Positions 1 through 13,159 of a stretch of DNA of 64,000 nt are shown here, piece by piece. The stretch is taken from positions 38,545,374 through 38,609,373 of the forward strand of contig CM055101.1 of assembly GCA_029204225.1 (NCBI GenBank). The letters run 5' to 3'. How positions within the stretch are numbered: the first letter of the stretch is position 1; every line of letters starts with the position of its first letter. The stretch comes from Diphasiastrum complanatum. Its lineage: Eukaryota > Streptophyta > Lycopodiopsida > Lycopodiales > Lycopodiaceae. The notes beneath the pieces were generated by a model. It saw only the letters and a list, made by a program, of their open reading frames with translations, ran no database searches and was not told the origin of the DNA. Position numbers and translations under genes: made by a program.

Positions 1-1095
1 TTGACACGACAGTTCGAGCCTCTGGCTCAATTGTGCCCATAGTCGATCAGCTATTCGACAGTGAGTCAGAAGAAGACGTTGTCGCTACTCAGCAACAACA
101 AGCCCAAAAAATGGATTATCGACCGATGCTACCTCCAAGAAGATCGAACTGGGTGCACTCACAGCCCACAAGATATATTAATGAGCCCGCCTGTCTATTA
201 ATTTAGGAAGTGACTATTGTCAAAGAAGCACTTAGCCAACTAGACTCCGATATCTAGAGAGAAGCGATGGACAGAGAGTATTCCACTCTGATCAAGAACC
301 AGACATGGTCATTAGTTGAACCACCTGCTGGCAGCAATCTAATTGATTGCAAATGGGTGTTTAACATCAATTACAATGCCAATGGAGGTATTGACCGAAG
401 AAAGTCCTGACTAGTAGCGCGAGGATTTGTTCAGATTTCCAACATTGACTAAAACGAGACTAAACAAGACCTATTATCGCTTTTGTAGTTAGTTCACTAA
501 GCCAATTCATGGCTAATCTTAGCATCACCCATTGGAAGGCTCTTATAAGAGTCATGAGATATGTTTGAGGTATGGGTAAGTCGACAATGACAATCTCCAT
601 CGACTCAGTGGATATTCTGATGCAAGCTAGGGAGGAGATGTAGATATTTGTAAATCCACATCTAAATTTACATTCCTTCTCAACTGCGGTCCCATCTCTT
701 GGAACAGTCGTAAGCAAACCTCTATTTCTCTTTCCTCTATAGAAGCATAGTACATTGCTGCTTCTCAAGCTATTAAAGAAGCATTTTGGTTGAGAAATTT
801 ACTATCAGATATTAGTCTGAATCAATGCACCCCAAGAATTGTATTTTGTGATAATCAGAGTGTTATGGCCTTATCGACCAACCCTAGAATTAATGCTAGG
901 AGTAAGAACATTGAGATTTGATATCACTATGTCAGGGGTAAGGCTCTCAACAAAGAGGTAAGCTTAACATACTGCCGGGCACAAGACATGATTGCAAATG
1001 TATTTACCAAGGCATTGAGCATTAATGTACACAACAGATTTTATGCATTGCTTAGTCTAAATATCAAAGCATTCACGGATCTAGATTAAGAGAGG
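1..1095 (+). pseudogene. Ty1/copia pol remnant (RT start and RNase H)
   Basis: About 265-410 encodes the start of copia RT (NQTWSLVEPPAGSNLIDCKW, then FNINYNANGGIDRR). About 600-1075 encodes copia RNase H, with YSDAS, IAASQAIKEAFWLRNLL, FCDNQSVMALSTNP and ANVFTKALS. The bulk of RT between them is missing and several in-frame stops occur. The remnant continues leftward off the window. It ends at a purine run (AAGAGAGGG) just before an LTR-like TGTTGG. Confidence 0.82.
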
Positions 1096-1900
1096 GTGTT
1101 GGATTTATTTGTCTACTTTCCTAAATCCCATGTTAACCTAATTCCATTGATAGTGCTGCAGTTTTACACACATTGTCGCACAATTTGCAGAAATACCTTA
1201 GTATTGAACTAAATCTCATGTTAATCTAGTTCCATTCATGTTGTTGCAATTTTATACACATTGTCGCGCAATCTGCAGAAATACCTTATTATCGCAGACG
1301 AGCTTGAAAGGCTCATATGACGTATCGACTTGTCAGACTTATCGGAGGACTGACTTGTCAACTCACTCGACTAGTCAACTTGTTGACTCACTCGACTAGT
1401 GGACTTGTCCGACTTATCGACTCAAATGACTAACATCAAAGACGATACTGTCCCGACATTATCAACTAGCAACAACGACATACTCGACTCCGAATAGTCG
1501 AAGCCTTCACACTCACTTTCTGTACTGTGCAAACCACTTGACAATGACAGTAGCCTCCTTGATCTACTCTAGATGGCACAATGGCTCCACGCCATCTTCT
1601 TGTACACTCATCTGCACAAATGTAAAATTGTATATAGATGACTCTTGTAATCTAATCAGTAAATCAAAGGATAATGAATTAGAGAGACAGACACTATAGA
1701 TGCTTTCATGCATCGATTATTTCTTTCAGTCTAATTGTCAGTAATAAGCTCATAGTTTTACAAACCGGAGTTAGCTTCTTGAGCATGCAGTTTCATCCAC
1801 TATTGTCTTGTGCTCATAACATCAATCTGACTTGTATTTCTATACATTAAACTGAATCAATCACTATCTTTTATTGCATTCAGAGTTCTTGTTAGAATTG
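1096..1900 (+). mobile_element. 3' LTR of the leftmost copia element (right end approximate)
   Basis: The sequence starts TGTTGGATTT right after the purine-rich tract that follows RNase H, the expected position of a 3' LTR. It includes an internal diverged tandem duplication of about 85 bp (about 1125-1200 and 1210-1288). The stretch at about 1770-1890 matches the reverse complement of about 5400-5500, another LTR of the same family. The right boundary is uncertain. Confidence 0.6.
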
Positions 1901-2408
1901 TATGCAATTAAGCTCTACTCTACTCTTGTTGTAGTGCACGCACCGAGGGAACCAATCAACCAATCTTCGTGCAATAGTAGGATCGTTCCGATCCAATTGC
2001 TCAACTTGTCTATCCGATCCACGGACCTCTATCTTCCCCAGCAACAAGCATGGGAGAAAACCGTCTCTCTCATTCTTCTTTCATTTCTTCTTATGGAAGA
2101 TATATCTTTGGGTTTCTACATCCATTTTTTGCATATTCGTGGTGATATCATGAACTTTAGTGTGTAGAATGTTATTTTTCTTGTGTATATGGATTCACAC
2201 GTGTGAGTATTGATATTGTACTACTTTTGTACAGATAGGAACATTAAATTATCATATGTAAGTGTTTATGACAAGTTCTTGTTGAGTTAATATGTTCTAT
2301 GCGTAGTTGATGCATGATTTCTACATTTGTAATGAAGCTAGTTGTGCTCTCCAAATTTGCCAAAGATCAAGGGGCATAATTAGGTAATTTGGATCTGATT
2401 TTTTCACA

Positions 2409-5170
2409 TGGTATCAGAGATTTTTTTTAGGCTATATTTGGAGGATAAGACAATTCTAGTGAGTGATTTGGAGGTGCCATCAATTCTAGAGTGTGGTAGA
2501 TTGATTTCTTGTCAATATCAAGCATTTTCAAGTGTAGAAAAGGGATCTTTGTGATCCAAAGCTCAATTTAGGTCAAAATACTTGTATTTGGCCAATTTCC
2601 TTCCATAATTTTTGGATTTGGATGAGTTTTGATGCATAAGAAAGGATTAAGATCATTCTTTAAGAATCTATATCTAGTTCCTAGCTTTTGCATGTAGAAC
2701 TTGTGTGATTCAAAAAAAAGTATTTTTGTGAAAACCCTAAAGTTGATAGGATCTCTTGATTTTGAAGTTTCTGTACTTTTCAAGAGTGTGTTTCAATCTT
2801 AGGAGAGTGCAAAAGTTCATTGTATTGTAGGTTGATCATGTGTTGATCAAGTATCATCAATTCTATGTGTAGGATTTGCTAGTTTTGAGCAAGAAAGAGA
2901 TTTTAGAGGTTCCATATCTCTGTGATTTATTCTTGGACTCATTTGTTGACTTTCAAGAGAGTGCTAAGTGCCTCGGAGCAGCTTGAAAGAGAAGATCAAA
3001 TCATTGCAACATGGCTACAAATGGAGGTTGGAGAGCAATGATAGGCTTACCTCAAACAACTATTCAACTTGGAAGGTGAGAATGGAGTCTCTCCTTAAGA
3101 TGAATGAGTTGATGTAAATTTTTTTAGGTGTGGAGGAGATACCTATGACACCTCAAGAACAATTGAGGTATGATAGGAGGGCAAAGAAAGATCTTCATAT
3201 GATCAAGATGAATGTGACAAATGAACTTCTCAAGGAAGTTGGTAAGTGCACTACATCTAGTGAGGCTTGGAAACCTTGAAGAAGGTTTATGAGTCTAAAT
3301 CTACATCAATGGTTCTAACCCTCAGGAAGAAAATATTTTAAAGTTTACAAAAGAAAATGAAAGTGCTCATGTTTGTAGGATTACAACATTCAATGATGAG
3401 TTTGCATGTACTGATGAAAGCATTAAGGAGACAAAACTTGTTCAAATAGTTCTTAATGGCTTGTTGGATGATCATGCTAATCTTGTTCAAAGTTTTTTTA
3501 TTCAAAATACATTGCCAAGTATGGAGGACTTGCAAGAAATCTTGGTGAATGAGGAGTTTAGGCTTCTATCAAGAGGAGGATCCACTTCCACATCTCAAGT
3601 TGGAGAGGAGGAGGCTATGTTCTCAAAGGGCAAGTTCAAGGGCAAGAGCAAAGGCAAGTAGTCTAAAGGAAAAGATCAAAGTGAGCCTTCTTCTTTTGGT
3701 AAGAAGAAAGATAGATCAAAGTAAAATGTTTTTATTGTGGAGTGAAAGGACATTTTGCTAATGAATGTTTTAAGAAGCAAAGTGATGAAGATAGCAAGCA
3801 AATCAACTTTATTGCTAATGATGATAATCTAGGTATTTGTGATTCTCTTATGGTGTGTTCTGCAAGTCCAATATCAAGTGAAGGTGACAAAGATTCATGG
3901 TGGATTGATAGTGGAGCTAGTTCACACATGACTAGTCACAAGGAGTTCTTTACTTCCTTGGTCACTAATGATGGAGCCAAGAAAGTGATTCACATGGCCA
4001 ATGGTGGTGAGTTTGATTAAAGGTATTGTTTCAATTCCTATTTGTATTTTTACTAATAGGAAATCAAGACTTGATGGTGTTCTTTACATTCTTTCACTTT
4101 CAAAGAATTTGTTAAGTGTTGGTCAAATGATAGAGAAATGATACATGGTAAAGTTTGATGGTGATGTTTGTTTCATTACAAAGGAAGAAATCTTGGTTGA
4201 TAGGGGCAATAGACAAGGTAGATTTTTCAAGCTTGATGATTTTGTTATGGCTAACAAAAAGGATGGAATGGAAAAGGTGATTGGTCTCAACTTTCCAAAG
4301 GTCTCTCTTGGTGGATCTTATGCAAAGTCTAACAAGCTTCCTTATGCTAGATCTAGGTCGAGATCTAATATGCTTCTTGGAGATATTCATTTTTGTGCTA
4401 ACTTGGCTAGCTATGAGGATAATGATGGTTCTTCAATGCTTCATGGCAAGTGCAAGTATGCAAAAGGTAAGGAAAGAGCTAACTTCATCAATGGAGGTGA
4501 CGAAGGCTCTTCCTTGGAAAAGGTTGTTGCTAATTATTTCTTTGATCATGTGAAAAAAAAAAAACATGCTAGGTGCATGCATGAAGGAAGTGGTTCTTCT
4601 ACATTTTCTTGTGATGAGTCCAAGAAAGTCATTTCTGCAACAAGTGGTGTCACATGTCTTCATAAAGAGAGTAGATCAAATATTTTTTTCATGCGACTTA
4701 ATGAGGGAGATAGTCACAAGTCAAGAGGAAGAGAATTATGTGAAGTGTTCAAAGTAAGATGTACTTTGAATGATGTCATTGTGAATGATGGTGATGGAGA
4801 ATAATTATCATATGAGTCATTACCTAAATCATTGAGTAGAAGTGCATGTTGGAAAAAAAAGAGTACTTCAATCATCCTTATGTTGAAGGTACTAATGATT
4901 TTTTTCATGGCTTTTAATGTTCAAGAGGTTTCTACTGCTTATGATGCAATCACTAAGAGGGAGACTTGTGGAGGAAAGGGCAATGGAAGAGTGGTTCTTG
5001 GGAAGATCCAAGGCATGGATCTCACATCTCTTCATCAACTCAAATCATTCTATGATTATGGTGAATTGTTCACTCATGATCGAGATGGCAAAAGGTGTTG
5101 AAAGAAGGAATGACGATTTGATAAGTCAAAGTGTAGGAACGAGGCTATTGAGCGTAGTGAAATGAGCCTT
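2409..5170 (+). mobile_element. Copia-like element with gag and protease but no recognisable integrase/RT
   Basis: A primer binding site TGGTATCAGAG is at 2409. Gag starts at about 3011 (MATNGGWRAMIGLPQTTIQL) and is broken by stops and shifts. A CCHC knuckle (CFYCGVKGHFANEC, about 3727-3770) is followed by the aspartic protease motif WWIDSGASSHMT (about 3898-3935) and a pre-integrase-like LYILSLSKNLLSVGQM (about 4085-4130). After this, where integrase and RT should lie, there is a 219-codon open frame (4145-4804) and further short frames up to about 5165. I cannot match these to any pol domain. The element is probably non-autonomous or internally rearranged. Confidence 0.65.
4145..4804 (+). 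CDS. Unrecognised 219-codon open frame inside the copia-like element
   Basis: The frame follows the protease region and opens with MVKFDGDVCFITKEEILVDR, which resembles the short segment before a copia GAG_pre-integrase domain. The rest is rich in Lys, Ser, Gly and Asp and has no HHCC finger, no D,D-35-E triad and no RT motif. It has no RNA-splicing or host-gene features. It may be a neutral relic or an element-specific product, and whether it is translated cannot be judged. Confidence 0.3.
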   Translation: MVKFDGDVCFITKEEILVDRGNRQGRFFKLDDFVMANKKDGMEKVIGLNFPKVSLGGSYAKSNKLPYARSRSRSNMLLGDIHFCANLASYEDNDGSSMLHGKCKYAKGKERANFINGGDEGSSLEKVVANYFFDHVKKKKHARCMHEGSGSSTFSCDESKKVISATSGVTCLHKESRSNIFFMRLNEGDSHKSRGRELCEVFKVRCTLNDVIVNDGDGE

Positions 5171-5249
5171 CTTCCCTAATGCATGACTACTCTTATCAAT
5201 AATTGAAAAAAGCTATAATGATAGAAGTCACGTTCAATCTTTTAGCAAC

Positions 5250-5990
5250 TAACTTTGAAATCATTAGTACTAAAGTGATTTCATAGCCAAACAATTTTAG
5301 AATGCGAAGTGATGTATAGAATATTGCAACGTTGAAGTATTCAACAGATCAGACGAAACAATAAGAGACTTATCAATTACAAATGACTACAGAGAAGCAT
5401 AAATTTTGACATGATACTGAATGCAATAATAATATAGATTGATTCAGTAAGTAGCATGTACAAATCAGATGATGAGAGCACAAAACAATAGTGGATGAAA
5501 ACCACGTACTCTTAGCTATCTCTAAGTAACTGAAAATTCTGTCTGATGCACTTCCGCTAGTAAGTAGTAAGCGCTAATAGCAATACTCTAATAGAGTCGT
5601 GAAAAACTTTCTAAAGACTATAGAAGTCTTTAATGATCAACTATTTATGCTAAAGCCGTTTAAGCTTGTCCGATAGGATAGCTAATCAGGTCGTACATCG
5701 CAATTGGCTATTAGCCATAATGCGTTGTCATCCATCCAATTAGGACTTCCTGGTCATCCAATATGTCGGAGGTTGTCCAATATGATGGAGCCACCTGTTG
5801 AGCGATTCTCAAGTATTTCTGTAGACTGTATAGAAACACGAATAAAATTGTAGAACTGTATAATGAATGGGTGTAGATTAACAATTGATTATTCACCAAA
5901 ATCACTCCCGATAGTAGAATAATCTAAGTCTCCCCCTTAATTTGAATCCGTGAATGCCTTGAACTTCAAACTTAGTTATGCACAAAACTT
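5250..5990 (-). mobile_element. Antisense copia LTR with 3' end of internal region
   Basis: On the - strand the sequence reads GGCATTCACGGATTC, then a purine tract (AAGGGGGAG, about 5930-5940), then an LTR-like region. The same internal end (GCATTCACGGATCTAG) precedes the + strand LTR at 1096. The stretch around 5400-5500 is the diverged reverse complement of about 1770-1890. So the two ends belong to one copia family in opposite orientations. Boundaries are approximate. Confidence 0.55.
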
Positions 5991-7340
5991 TGTGTTCATC
6001 CAAGCTTACACATGTGAAATATAGTAATTTACTATTATTGTACAAACAACAACTTCATATTATCATAAGTTTGATGTTTGATCAATATCTTATTGAGTTT
6101 GCATCCTTCTCATTACATAGATGTTGATTTTCTACATTGCAAATGGTGTAAATTGTGACTTATTTCAAACCAAAGATCAATAGATGATTTTGGATCTTAA
6201 TGATTGAAAAAATCTTCACTATTTATGGTGTGCCATAATCTCTAACTCCTTTTTTCTAAGACACGATCCAAGCTATTTGTCACAATCTCTCTCGTGGGGT
6301 CACATTATATATCTTATCTACTTCTCTAGCCATATTTGCCTTAGATCTGATTTTGGTCTCTTCATCCTTGAGGCCAACTTCCTCAATTGTGCCTTCTTGC
6401 ATTGTGATCAGACAAAATTGTTACTTCGTTCCTTGAACACTACAATTCTCACTTGATCTTCAATTCCTTTGAAAAAATATAGTAAAATCACTTGCTCCTT
6501 TGTCTTCTTGGCCACTAAAGAAATAGATGTTTTAGACCTTCTTATGGTTTAATGCTAAATGGAGTACTAACGATCCTCCCTCCAAAGGGAATTTCAAATT
6601 CTCTCATCTTTCCAAAATAAAACTTGCCAAGATGAAAATACTTCCATTCGACAAGTCCTTCTCAATGCAAAGCATTGTATGAAGCTATGAATTAATTATT
6701 CTTTTTCAATCATGTACATGTTTAGAGATCCATTTATAATTTATTTATAGCTATATTCAAGTAAATTTTTTGATCATAATTTTCTTATTGATATGGTGTT
6801 CAATGATCCTAGCATTAATTGTTACCAATAATGCCTTAGAGCTATTACATGGCTTGAATTAGCTTATATTTTTATTGCATTTATAAACACCAAAATAAAG
6901 TCAAGATCAAAACAATGTGCTAACACAATAAGGTAGGACATGTGGCTTGACTTCTTTTTTAGTGTTGTGTAGTGTTAAGCACCCAATGTGTAACATCTGA
7001 TTGGATGCAGTATCACTTTACAAACCATGTATACTATACAAGCTCAAGGTTTCTTTACACAATCACTAGGACTTCATATATGGAATTCAAGCCCACAAGA
7101 ACCACTCTTATCTAATAGGACTATTGTTGGGACTAACTTGTCTTTAATGAGATTTGGAAGTCGATACCTTTTTGGTCAATGCGTGATCATGTTAGCAACA
7201 ACCTAAGGTATTTTTTTTAATGTAGTACACACAATAAAGCCGAGACCAAACTTGGAATGTGAAAGGAAATCCTCATTTCCATGTTAAGCACTTCCTATAT
7301 TTCTAGCTTTATCATTTTCATGGCTACCTTTTAAAGACTT
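5991..7340. other. AT-rich intergenic stretch, nothing recognised
   Basis: I found no open frame with family features, no LTR terminus and no RNA gene here. Confidence 0.6.
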
Positions 7341-7344
7341 TCAA

Positions 7345-9060
<1,716 letters not shown>

Positions 9061-9136
<76 letters not shown>

Positions 9137-10600
9137 AGACTCATTTGAGCAATGCACAATAACATGAGGGGTAGATGACAACAATCTGGGATATAATGTG
9201 CCTCATGCATGCACGAGTCAATGTTGGATAACTAAATCTAGTAGGCATCCTCCTCCCATCACCTAATGCATATTGTAAATAAGATAATGATGATAGTCGG
9301 ATTACCACCAAATTCTAATGATAACAAGATGATCTTAAATATCTCAAAAATATTTGAGGCTCTTTTGAAAAATGAAAAAGTCTTACATTAAAACAAGTTT
9401 CAACTTAAAAACAATATAAAGAGACATGCCATTGAGAGAATCATTAGTAAAGCTTATTGCTATATGACAAACCTAAGGAGATGTTATATTTAGGGAATTT
9501 TTAATATCTAAGTTGACTATTTTTTAGTTTTGCAAACATAATAACCCTACATTAGCATTAGTATGTACAATTCTTACCATTTAACATCCTTATCTTCCCA
9601 CAAGTAGTCATCCTGAATGAGTTGGACTCGTCCACCCAGATTCAATCATTTGTAATCCCACGGGTTGATAATACCAAAGATCACTTAACATCCTTGATGA
9701 GCTATTGGGCTCTTTAGGTTCTCATTTGCTGTTATATTGAAGGCACAACATAAGATGAAATGTTGAGCTAACATGTCTTTTTTGTCTTGTCAAATTTCTA
9801 ACCTTAAAGTTATTTTCACAAAAGATCACGTTACATGAAGTTTGTTCTCCCATCATATGTTCACCTCTTACCATCTCAAAAAGCCACACTTTTCAGAGCA
9901 TATGGAGAGAATGATAATGGATTGTAAAAAAAGGGGGGCTTTCTAGTAAGCCCGACCACTCTTGAGTACCTGTGTGCCATTGGCCCACCATCTCACCATA
10001 GGTTGTGCATGTGGTGCAAGACATTTGTGAAGCCAACTTCTAAATGTCTCTTGTTTGTGCCCATATTAAAATTTGAGTGAGGGTGGACTTTCATTTGTGT
10101 TGGGCAACTAAGTTGTGTTTAAGATCCATTTGATAACTTTTTGGAAGCCAAATATGATTGCCATTATTGAGTATGTGAAAGCTTTTTATGTTGATCTACT
10201 TAACAATTATGAATATTGGCCAAAACAACTCGATACTTGTTGTGGTTATGAACATTGGCCAAAAACCTTAATACTCGACAGTTTTTGGGATTTTGTATTG
10301 TGAGTATAGCATACTCACGCTGGTCGTCAACGAGAGTATGAACACATGTATATCCAGCCAAGGCTATATTTGTTGTTTTTGATAATAATCTACTTAAAAA
10401 GAAAACCTATCTGTCAAGTTTGGGTATTGATACTCGCATGTCATACTTGAAATTATGTTATACCCACCCAACACTCTCCGCGCCTGGTGCTATGTTTACT
10501 CCTTAGATTTAGGCTCTTTGGAGCCTTATCTCTAGCTAGCTAAGATGGCAGAGAAAAGGGGATAAGTCAGATTTGACTTTTCAAACTTAGCTTTCAAAAA
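9061..10600. repeat. Diverged tandem duplication upstream of ARF, copy B
   Basis: Starts with a 69-bp (GA)n (9062-9130) and follows the same order of matching segments as copy A. It ends near AGAAAAGGGGATAAGTCAGA (about 10553-10572), about 1.3 kb before the ARF start codon. It contains a local duplication (GAATATTGGCC / GAACATTGGCC) around 10210-10260. Confidence 0.75.
9062..9130. repeat. (GA)n microsatellite, 69 bp
   Basis: Pure GA dinucleotides at the start of copy B, followed by GGAGGGAGA. Confidence 0.98.
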
Positions 10601-11531
10601 TAGGCTGAATTTGTTGTGTTGAAGGGAGGAAGGCTTTGGGTTTGCGACGTGCAAATGCCATGCCTGCAGAGAGGCTGTGCAGGCCAATTATGTTGCTTGC
10701 CCCCACGTGGATGTGGCACAGCATGGCCCAACGGGAGGCCAAATTCCACTTCGGTCGCCGTTCCAGACTGTCAGTCCGGCCCCTCCCTCCGCCAGTTTCC
10801 TCTGGTCTCAGTTCGAGTTTTGGTCCACAGCCCTTCCCCCGTATCTCGATCGTATCTTTACCGAGTTACGAGACCTCAGAATCATTCAGATCTTGCCACG
10901 TTCCTTCCGACGAACCGGTGCGATGTGTCCGCGTGGCTAAAGGACGCGTGGCGAGGATCTAGTGGGCGGCGTGAGGGTTCAGTGTGAACGGTGACCAAAA
11001 TGAAATGGGATATATGGAGCAAGGGAAGAAGGAAGGAAGGAAGGAAGGAAGGAACGAGATATGGCGAGATGTGTTGATCAATCATCGTGTTGCTGTTTAT
11101 TGTCGTTGTTTTTTTTCACTGTGGGGTTGTCGATGATGGTGCTGAGTGAGAGGGGAGGGGAAAAGTAATGCATTGAATTTGATGTGAAGTGGGTTTTGCA
11201 TTGGATCTTGAATTTTGTGTCGGGAGGGGTGGTGGGTTTGCCGTCTCTGCCTAGGGATATGCCTTTTGTGTACGTTTTGCTTTTCCTATTATATGATTTG
11301 TTATGTGGGTTTTGTTAAAGATAACGAACAAACATTGGCTGTTGTTGTAGGTTTTGACCTTTGACGAGAAACAATGTTCAACTGTGTGGGGTGCGTGCTT
11401 GTCTTTCTTTGAGTTTACTTTTGATTTTGCCTCGATTTTCCAAGCAGCAGCATGAGCCCTGGTGTGTGGTGGAAGGAAGACTGAAGTACATAGTAGTAAC
11501 ATGATGTCAATGTGTTGTTTGAAGCAAGACG

Positions 11532-11563
<32 letters not shown>

Positions 11564-11896
11564 CTGCAAATGCAAACAAGATGGAATGAATAATGCTGTC
11601 TGTGTCAGTGTCAGTGTTGTGTGAACTTCGCTGCCATTTACGGCAATTAGAAGAATTTCTTTGAGATCCTTGAAGGACGGGGGGAGGATTTACTGCAGGT
11701 GCAGGTGCAGGTGACAGGTTCCCTGGCATCCCCTATTTCATCAGTGATGGCTTCAGATCTGTGCACAAAATTGCCATGTGCACTCTGAAAGAATGCAATA
11801 ACTCTTGAGAAAGAGTTTTAAGAAGTCTCGTTCGTGCTTTCAACGATCAATCCCGATCAAAACTGGCATAGTAGTGCCTCCGCTCCTCAGGCTGGA
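10541..11896 (+). promoter_or_regulatory. Probable promoter and 5' leader of the ARF gene
   Basis: This GC-richer stretch lies between the tandem repeat and the ARF start. It holds a CCAAT motif (about 10684), a palindromic G-box CCACGTGG (10703-10710), a (GGAA)n run near 11025-11053 and a (GAT)n run near 11530-11562. GCAGGT repeats follow near 11695-11715. A pyrimidine-rich sequence ending CTCCTCAG just before the ATG could be a 5' UTR splice acceptor. No TATA box or transcription start could be fixed. Short open frames here in several phases look like chance products of GC content. Confidence 0.45.
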
Positions 11897-13159
11897 ATGC
11901 CCGGAAGGAGTCCCAGCAGATCAGGCCAGGGGATGGACAGCACTAGCAGCAATGGGGCTTTATCTTCTGCAAAGGCCTATGCTCGAGCAGATCTGACAAA
12001 TAATCCAGAGATCGGTGACAGTGGGGAGGTAGTGGAAGCAAGGAGGGGATTGGAGTCACAGCTATGGCATGCCTGCGCGGGGGGGATGGTGCAGCTGCCT
12101 CCTGTGGGGGTCAAGGTGATCTACTTCCCCCAGGGACATGCAGAGCAAGCGGCATCTCCACCCGATTTCCGTGGCACCTTGCCAACCTCAGGCGCCATCC
12201 CTTGCCGTGTTCTAGCCCTTAATTACCTTGCAGATGCAGAAACAGACGAGGTTTATGCCAGAATTGGGTTGCAACCGGATCGTGCAGATGAGGAAGGGCA
12301 CGAGTCCCCCCCACCCCCACCTCTGGAAAAGCCTGCATCGTTTGCTAAGACATTGACACAGAGCGATGCGAACAATGGCGGGGGATTCTCGGTGCCTCGC
12401 TACTGCGCTGAGACGATCTTTCCACGGCTGGATTACACTGTTGATCCTCCTGTGCAAACGGTTTTGGCAAAGGATGTGCATGGCGAGATATGGAAGTTCA
12501 GGCATATCTACAGGGGAACACCCCGGCGCCATCTTCTCACAACGGGCTGGAGCACGTTCGTGAATCACAAGAAGCTAGTGGCAGGGGACGCCATCGTTTT
12601 CCTGCGCAGCGCCAGTGGGGAGCTCTGTGTGGGGGTGCGCAGATCAATGCGAAGCAACGGAGGAGGAGGGGGTGGAGACCCTCTTTCATGGCACTCTTCT
12701 TCCTTAGGCGGAATGCCTGTGCCTGGTCAGCAGCAACAGCGTGCAGGCTACAGCGAGTTGTTAGCAGCAGATTGCGGAAGCATTGGCATGATAAACTCAT
12801 CACCTTCAGCGGGAAGTGCAGGTGCAACAGGACGGCCTGGCAGTGCTGCCATAGCTACCTCCTTCGCAAGGAACAGAGCTCGGGTGACAGCCAAATCTGT
12901 GCAGGAGGCAGCTTCTCTGGCAGCAGCAGGACAACCATTTGAGGTGGTGTTCTATCCCAGGGCCAGCACTGCTGAATTCTGTGTGCGCTCTCATGCTGTA
13001 AGAGCTGCGCTAGCTCACACTTGGTATCCTGGTATGCGTTTCAAGATGGCATTTGAAACAGAAGACTCATCTCGCATCAGCTGGTTCATGGGTAACGTCT
13101 GCGCTGTGCAGCCTGCAGATCCCATTCAATGGCCCAATTCTCCCTGGCGCATTCTACAG
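11897..13159 (+). CDS. ARF coding exon 1 (B3 and start of Auxin_resp)
   Basis: The exon encodes residues 1-421. The donor is CTACAG/GTATCT at 13159/13160, after a complete CAG codon. The open frame runs on to 13348, but its translation beyond 13159 (beginning VSFFFSP) resembles no ARF and is intron. A polyglycine stretch and a Q/S/G-rich linker separate B3 from the Auxin_resp domain. Base composition is clearly GC-richer than the flanking DNA. Confidence 0.93.

Noticed and set aside
10616-11085. Small genes upstream of the ARF
   Set aside because: Three + frames and a - frame overlap in GC-richer leader DNA; none has conserved features.
11834-11896. ARF start at 11834
   Set aside because: The codon there is GTG. 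The first in-frame ATG is 11897, and nuclear plant genes rarely start at GTG.
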